From Chromatiales bacterium (GTDB lineage: Bacteria > Pseudomonadota > Gammaproteobacteria > CAMYNG01): a stretch of DNA of 9,096 nucleotides. Shown one piece after another: positions 6,901 to 9,096 of the stretch. A model generated the notes under the pieces. That model was not told the origin of the DNA and ran no database searches. It worked only from the letters and a program-made list of their open reading frames with translations. The first letter of the stretch is position 1. Each line of letters starts with the position of its first letter. Location of the stretch: NCBI GenBank assembly GCA_026990045.1, contig JALSIK010000396.1:1-9096 (forward strand). The letters run 5' to 3'. The translations under genes and the position numbers were made by a program.

Positions 6901-7489
6901 TCTCGTCGTCGAACAACTCGATGCGCAGCGGCCACGTGCTGCCCATGGGATAGAGGTCCAGGAGGTTGCCGCGCACGGCGAACTCGCCGTGCTCCATCAC
7001 CGTGGAGACGCAGCGGTAGCCGGCGCCCGTGAGGGTGGCGCGCATGGTATCCAGGTCCATGCGCTGGCCCACCTCCAGCAGCAGGGCGTTGGCCTGCACA
7101 TAGGCGGCGGGGCACAACCGGTGCATGAGGGTCTGCACCGGCACCACCAGGATCCCGCGGGCTGCGCCGGGCAGCCGGTAGAGGGTGGCGAGGCGTTCGG
7201 AGACGATGTCCTGGTGGGGGGAGAACACGTCGTAGGGCAGCGTTTCCCAGTCCGGGAAGTGGAGCAGGGGGAGGTCGCTGCCCGCGAGGAAGAACTGCAG
7301 GGCATACTCCAGCCGCTGGGCCGATGCCGGGTCCGGCGTCACCACCAGCAGGGGGCCGTGATGGCTCGCCGCGGCCCGGGCCAGGGCGAGGCCGGGGCCG
7401 GCGCCGTAGAGCCGGCCCCAGCGCAGGCGCCGGCCGGGACCCCCGGGGAGAGGTGGTGAGAAGATGTCGCAGCTCTGGGTCATGGTCAT
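3995..7489 (-). CDS. mfd: Transcription-repair coupling factor Mfd
   Basis: Mfd is an ATP-driven DNA translocase that displaces RNA polymerase stalled at lesions and recruits UvrA. It has 1164 residues, against about 1148 in E. coli. Residues 1 to about 350 are the UvrB-like module (WETLPYDVFSPHQDI at 81-95, VMEHGEFAVRG at 164-174). The polymerase-interaction (CarD-like) domain is at about 485-540 (VVHEEHGVGRYLG at 491-503). Motor motifs are GDVGFGKTE at 636-644 (Walker A), DEEH at 737-740 (Walker B), TATPIPRT at 763-770 and GRVGR at 909-913. The translocation motif is near 948-968 (GTGFTLATHDLEIRGAGELL). The C-terminal regulatory domain covers about 1005-1130. No motif is lost. An arginine run (465-470) lies in the linker before the polymerase-binding domain. 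Two ATGs stand 6 bases apart (7489 and 7483). Neither has an ideal ribosome site, but GGGAGGG lies 14 bases upstream of the first. The gene appears monocistronic and converges on the DUF3565 gene. Confidence 0.97.
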   Translation of the reverse strand: MTMTQSCDIFSPPLPGGPGRRLRWGRLYGAGPGLALARAAASHHGPLLVVTPDPASAQRLEYALQFFLAGSDLPLLHFPDWETLPYDVFSPHQDIVSERLATLYRLPGAARGILVVPVQTLMHRLCPAAYVQANALLLEVGQRMDLDTMRATLTGAGYRCVSTVMEHGEFAVRGNLLDLYPMGSTWPLRIELFDDEIESLRSFDPDTQRSREKLTRVRLLPAREFPLDEAAVRDFRTRYRAAFEGDPARSPVYRDVSQGLAPAGIEYYLPLFFEHTESLFDYLPETALVVTLDGTEAAAHRFAEEAAQRYEQGRHDTERPLLPPARLFLAADEVLGACNRFPRVELQSFEATGSGACNFTTQSPPSLVMDARAREPAAALLAFLRDTSRRVLFAAETSGRREHLLELLRGHDIFPRPCESWHDFLDDDAPLGITVAPLEQGLSLSRPRLEVISEPQLFGQQVMQRRRRRRAQRDADAVIRNLAELRPGAPVVHEEHGVGRYLGLQTLDVGGIAQEFLTLEYAGGDKLYVPVSALHLISRYTGAAPESAPLHKLGSGQWEKARRKAAQRVRDVAAELLEVYARREARTGFAYPVDEAAYRAFAAAFPFEETPDQQAAIDAVLAAMRSPRPMDHLVCGDVGFGKTEVAMRAAFIAVQAGRQVAVLAPTTLLTQQHLENFRDRFADWPVRVESLSRFRSRKEQEAVLAGLAEGKVDIVIGTHKLLQPDIRFKDLGLVIIDEEHRFGVRQKERFKALRAEVDVLTLTATPIPRTLNMALSGLRELSIIATPPARRLAVKTFVSEWNPHLIQEACLREIRRGGQVYFLHNDVETIEQQARKLAELVPEATVHHAHGQMRERELERVMSDFYHQRFNVLVCTTIIETGIDIPSANTIIINRADRFGLAQLYQLRGRVGRSHHRAYAYLIIPPRRALSAEAARRLEAVESIEELGTGFTLATHDLEIRGAGELLGEEQSGHMHEIGYTLYTELLERAVQALKSGREPELDKPLAQGTEIDIRAPALIPGDYLPDIHERLILYKRVANAENDEALHELQVEMVDRFGLLPPPTRTLFRLAALRLRAVPLGISKIELGPEGGRVTFVEQPDVDPARIIQLVQDDPAAYRLDPSQRLRILRELPEPEDRIRCIEELLDHLADSPARERRAAGGA

Positions 7490-7556
7490 GCACGCGCAAG
7501 CGACCCTCCCGGACGCCGTGCGTCCCGGCGGCTTGCCATGGAGGTTATTTTAACCC
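7490..7556 (-). promoter_or_regulatory. mfd leader with candidate -10 box and hairpin
   Basis: This is an A/T-rich island followed by a G/C-rich leader, read on the - strand. TAAAAT (7552-7547) matches the -10 consensus at 5 of 6 and lies within a short inverted repeat, GGTTA/TAACC (7543-7555). I see no good -35 box. Downstream, GGACGC/GCGTCC (7511-7516 and 7520-7525) would form a 6-bp hairpin with a 3-base loop. It is followed at once by GGGAGGG (7510-7504), the only plausible ribosome site for mfd. The hairpin could limit access to that site; this is inference. Confidence 0.3.
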
Positions 7557-7708
7557 GACAGCTCCAAAAAATTCGTGATGAATCGTGTTTCCGTGCCTGG
7601 ATGGCGGGGCCGGGGGCCGGAAGCCCGCCCCGGCCGGATGGCACCCGGGGTGAAATCCAGGTTCGCCCCTGGTCTTCGGCACAGTGCCGGGGAGCTGTCC
7701 GGTGCCCA

Positions 7709-7757
7709 CCCCCTCACCCCGGCCCTCTCCCCCGCGATGCGGGGGGGGAGGGGGATG
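7709..7757 (+). repeat. REP-like intergenic repeat, copy 1
   Basis: A CCCTCACCCC head is followed by a C-rich arm, then a G-rich arm and GGGGATGG. CCCCCGC and GCGGGGG (7729-7735 and 7739-7745) form a perfect 7-bp stem around the loop GAT, extended outward by weaker pairs. The same design (CCCTCACCC...CCTCTCCC, hairpin, G-rich tail) recurs between genes in many proteobacterial genomes, as I recall. An 8-base G run followed by a 5-base G run also gives this copy G-quadruplex potential. Copy 2 lies nearby in opposite orientation. Confidence 0.65.
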
Positions 7758-7803
7758 GAAAAACCGGTCGCGGCGCCGAGCCCCCGCGGCGGGTCAAAAG
7801 ACG

Positions 7804-7843
7804 GTCCCCTCTCCCGCTGGGAGAGGGACAGGGTGAGGGGATG
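7804..7843 (-). repeat. REP-like intergenic repeat, copy 2 (inverted)
   Basis: CCCTCTCCC and GGGAGAGGG (7807-7815 and 7819-7827) form a perfect 9-bp stem with loop GCT. The stem is extended past one unpaired base by GT/AC. It is followed by AGGGTGAGGGGATGGG, the complement of the copy 1 head. Read on the - strand it runs CCCCTCACCCTGTCCCTCTCCC, so it is a second copy of the 7709-7757 element in inverted orientation, 46 bases away. The pair has the layout of a REP doublet (REPIN). Confidence 0.65.
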
Positions 7844-7980
7844 GGAACACGGGTTTTTCCTGCTCTTGCAGCCCTCCCCCCTCCCTGCTCCCTTCATCCC
7901 GAGGGGTGACTGTGAGGGCGGAAGACAGGGTACATTTGCCCCGAGAACGCAGCCGCGCTCAGATGCAATGGCCTTGCCGT

Positions 7981-8024
7981 CACCTCCGACGGCCCAGCCG
8001 CCGTCCGCCCCGGTCTCAGAGGTG
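7981..8024 (-). terminator. Nested hairpin overlapping the stop of the outer-membrane gene
   Basis: An outer pair CACCTC/GAGGTG (7981-7986 and 8019-8024) encloses an inner pair GACGGC/GCCGTC (7988-7993 and 8000-8005). The outer arm includes the last codons and stop of the - strand gene. It is placed where a 3' end would be expected, but no T-run follows on the - strand. Two 6-bp stems can arise by chance in sequence this G/C-rich, so the call is weak. Confidence 0.3.
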
Positions 8025-8510
8025 GAACACGAGGCTGAACTCGGGATAGGTCTCGCTGCAGCTTCCGTGGACGGCCTCATCGCAATCCAGGTAACGCAAG
8101 TAGGCCACCCCCACGCCCCAGTGGGCACCGCGGCCGGCGGCCACGTAGAAGCCTGCGCGCCCGCCCCAGGCATCGGTGTCGGCCACCCCGTCCACCCGGG
8201 TGGCGCGGTAGAATGCCCCCAGGTAGGGGCGCATCCCCCCGGCCTGCAGGACCAGCCGGATGCCGGGGCTGTACTGGTCGATGTCGGGGCCGTCGCCGCG
8301 CCACGCGGAGTAGTCCAGGCCCACCTCGATCCCGTCGGCCACGTAGTAGCCGGCCCCGAGTCCGTAGATGGTGTAATCCCGGTCGAAGGCACGGCCGCGG
8401 GCCACGCCGAGGTCGATGCGCACGGCACCCCGATCGAAGCCGCCTGCAGCGGCCGCAGCGGGAAACGCCAGCGTAACGAGAGTGAGCAGGAGAAGGACGG
8501 CGCGCGGCAC
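8016..8510 (-). CDS. Small outer-membrane beta-barrel protein, function unknown
   Basis: From the GTG at 8510 this is a 164-residue protein. Residues 1-22 form a clear signal peptide (MPRAV, LLLLTLVTLAF core, then PAAAAAG). The mature part shows alternating polar and hydrophobic strands rich in Gly, Tyr and aromatic residues, for example YGLGAGYYVADGIEVGLDYS (49-68), RPYLGAFYRAT (94-104), RAGFYVAAG (118-126) and HWGVGVAYLRY (130-140). That is the pattern of a small, about 8-stranded outer-membrane barrel. It ends EFSLVFHL, an aromatic strand of the type used for barrel insertion, although leucine is last. C143 and C151 could form a periplasmic disulfide. The frame stays open to another GTG at 8567, but the promoter-like TGTTATACT lies between, so 8510 is preferred. 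The class is likely; no ligand or function can be named. Confidence 0.75.
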   Translation of the reverse strand: MPRAVLLLLTLVTLAFPAAAAAGGFDRGAVRIDLGVARGRAFDRDYTIYGLGAGYYVADGIEVGLDYSAWRGDGPDIDQYSPGIRLVLQAGGMRPYLGAFYRATRVDGVADTDAWGGRAGFYVAAGRGAHWGVGVAYLRYLDCDEAVHGSCSETYPEFSLVFHL

Positions 8511-8540
8511 GGTGACTGATTCCAAAGCGGGTTGGAACCG

Positions 8541-8571
8541 AGTATAACAGGAACGATAATCGAGCACGCAA
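8541..8571 (-). promoter_or_regulatory. Extended -10 promoter for the outer-membrane gene
   Basis: On the - strand, TGTTATACT (8549-8541) is an extended -10 element: TG, one base, then TATACT with 5 of 6 consensus matches. TTGCGT (8571-8566) is a possible -35, but its 19-base spacing is long; an extended -10 often tolerates this. Transcription would begin near 8534, about 25 bases ahead of the GTG start at 8510. A short inverted repeat, CGAGC/GCTCG (8561-8565 and 8574-8578), overlaps the -35 area and could be a regulator site, though five-base arms are weak evidence. Confidence 0.5.
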
Positions 8572-8679
8572 GCGCTCGAGTTGGCGTGGCCGGACCGGAA
8601 CCTGAGCCGGGTTCGGCGCGTTGAACGAGGTCAGGACGAACTTTTCCGACATCCCGTGAGCGCCAAGGGAGCACGCACC

Positions 8680-9096
8680 ATGTCTGCAACGGACACCACC
8701 GCCGTCCCCGAAGTCGGGCCGCAGTCCGTGAGCCTGCCGGCCGGCCTGCGGGAGCAGGTGGAAGAGGCCCGCGCGCGGTGGCAGGCGGAGGACCGGATGG
8801 CCCGGCTGTGGGCGCGCGATGCCGGCCTGTGGACCGGCGCCGACGAGGGGCGCTGGCTGGACTGGCTCAGCGCGGTGGACGACGCCCTGGCCCACATGGG
8901 CGAGCTCCAGCGGGTCTGCCACTGGGTGGAGGGCCGCAACATCGCCCGCGCGGTGCTGCTGGGCATGGGCGGTTCCAGCCTGGCGCCGGAGGTGCTGCGC
9001 CTGACCTTCGGGCCGCAGCCCCAGCACCCGGACTGGATCATCCTCGACTCCACCGACCCGGCCCAGATTCGTGCCGTCGCATCCCGCCTCGACTAC
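8680..9096 (+). CDS. pgi: Glucose-6-phosphate isomerase, N-terminal part (3' end outside window)
   Basis: This enzyme interconverts glucose-6-phosphate and fructose-6-phosphate in the cytosol. Only 139 codons are visible; the frame is open at the window end. The sugar-phosphate-binding motif is GMGGSSLAPEV at 95-105 (family form G-[IM]-G-G-S). DSTDPAQIRAV follows at 123-133. RLWARDAGLWTG (42-53) and the WLDWL helix (59-63) match the isomerase half of the bifunctional transaldolase/glucose-6-phosphate isomerase proteins, as I recall them. No transaldolase domain precedes it. The ATG at 8680 has AAGGGA at 8665-8670, 9 bases ahead, and upstream lies the divergent gene. The first 20 or so residues look like a non-conserved lead-in. 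The 169-base spacer to the outer-membrane gene must hold its promoter; TTGAAC at 8621-8626 is a possible -35, but no good -10 follows. Confidence 0.87.
   Translation, partial: MSATDTTAVPEVGPQSVSLPAGLREQVEEARARWQAEDRMARLWARDAGLWTGADEGRWLDWLSAVDDALAHMGELQRVCHWVEGRNIARAVLLGMGGSSLAPEVLRLTFGPQPQHPDWIILDSTDPAQIRAVASRLDY

Larger units (their letters stand above)
7490..8015. other. Intergenic region, 526 bases without a gene
   Basis: This stretch lies between the mfd start and the stop of the outer-membrane gene, both on the - strand. It holds the mfd leader (to about 7560), two inverted REP-like repeats (7709-7757 and 7804-7843), and a further C-rich stretch near 7864-7909 that looks like a decayed repeat of similar type. 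The end structure of the outer-membrane gene lies at 7981-8024. Open frames cross it on both strands, but none has a ribosome site or a protein-like composition. Their repetitive Pro/Leu/Arg/Gly content comes from the repeats. Confidence 0.7.

Noticed and set aside
4043..7459. Very long + strand frame (1138 codons) antisense to mfd
   Set aside because: The - strand frame encodes a complete Mfd with all motifs. The antisense product is a low-complexity Gly/Leu/Gln/His/Val-rich string typical of G/C-rich shadow frames, with no recognisable domain.
3495..7499. 1334-codon - strand frame overlapping mfd in another frame
   Set aside because: It is Arg/Pro/Gly-rich with no domain and runs through the DUF3565 gene into the deformylase gene on the other strand. 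It is a shadow of mfd.
7538..7909. Possible small + strand gene starting in the A/T-rich island
   Set aside because: The first 15 residues look plausible, but there is no ribosome site, and the rest is encoded by the C/G repeats. The A/T-rich part is better explained as the mfd promoter area.
8595..8616. Small inverted repeat GAACC/GGTTC upstream of pgi as an operator
   Set aside because: Five-base arms with an imperfect extension are common by chance, and no promoter element is aligned with it.
7550..8689. Long - strand frame through the intergenic region and outer-membrane gene
   Set aside because: Its product passes through both repeats (giving the typical LTLSLSQRERG-like string) and overlaps the outer-membrane gene in the wrong frame.
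1..9096. CRISPR array, tRNA, rRNA, insertion sequence or defence genes
   Set aside because: No spaced direct repeats, cloverleaf-like segments, transposase or nuclease motifs were seen. All substantial frames are explained by the eight genes listed.

Overview
The window is a high-GC bacterial chromosome segment. It carries eight genes, all of which are either recognisable or can be placed in a family. The gene content points to a gammaproteobacterium, perhaps of the Chromatiales / Ectothiorhodospiraceae type. The evidence is a YnaI-type mechanosensitive channel, a 6-oxopurine-type thioinosine phosphorylase, a CsiV-family envelope protein next to mfd, and a glucose-6-phosphate isomerase of the kind usually found fused to transaldolase. 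The phylum-level inference is fairly firm; the family-level one is a guess from gene content.

Region 1 (1-2297, + strand) is a tight three-gene run. It starts with the 3' part of a YnaI-like MscS channel, then a hypoxanthine phosphoribosyltransferase whose ATG overlaps the channel's stop, then S-methyl-5'-thioinosine phosphorylase 4 bases later. The last two are consecutive steps: the phosphorylase releases hypoxanthine and the transferase turns it into IMP.

Region 2 (2298-3994): a csiV-like gene on the - strand converges on the phosphorylase gene. It diverges, across an 84-base spacer, from a + strand pair: a peptide deformylase and a 76-residue Cys/His-rich DUF3565 protein that overlap by 4 bases. 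Both convergent junctions carry a short perfect palindrome.

Region 3 (3995-7489, - strand) is a complete mfd, the transcription-repair coupling factor, with all helicase motifs present.

Region 4 (7490-8015) has no gene. It holds the mfd leader and an inverted pair of REP-like C/G-rich hairpin repeats.

Region 5 (8016-9096): a small outer-membrane beta-barrel gene on the - strand has an extended -10 promoter. It diverges from a + strand glucose-6-phosphate isomerase gene cut by the end of the window.

The window is mostly housekeeping sequence. I see no CRISPR array, transposase, phage gene, defence island, tRNA or rRNA, and nothing that I would call a new system. The points most worth a second look are the two-gene purine-salvage couplet, the second-type deformylase with its DUF3565 partner, the stand-alone isomerase and the inverted repeat pair.
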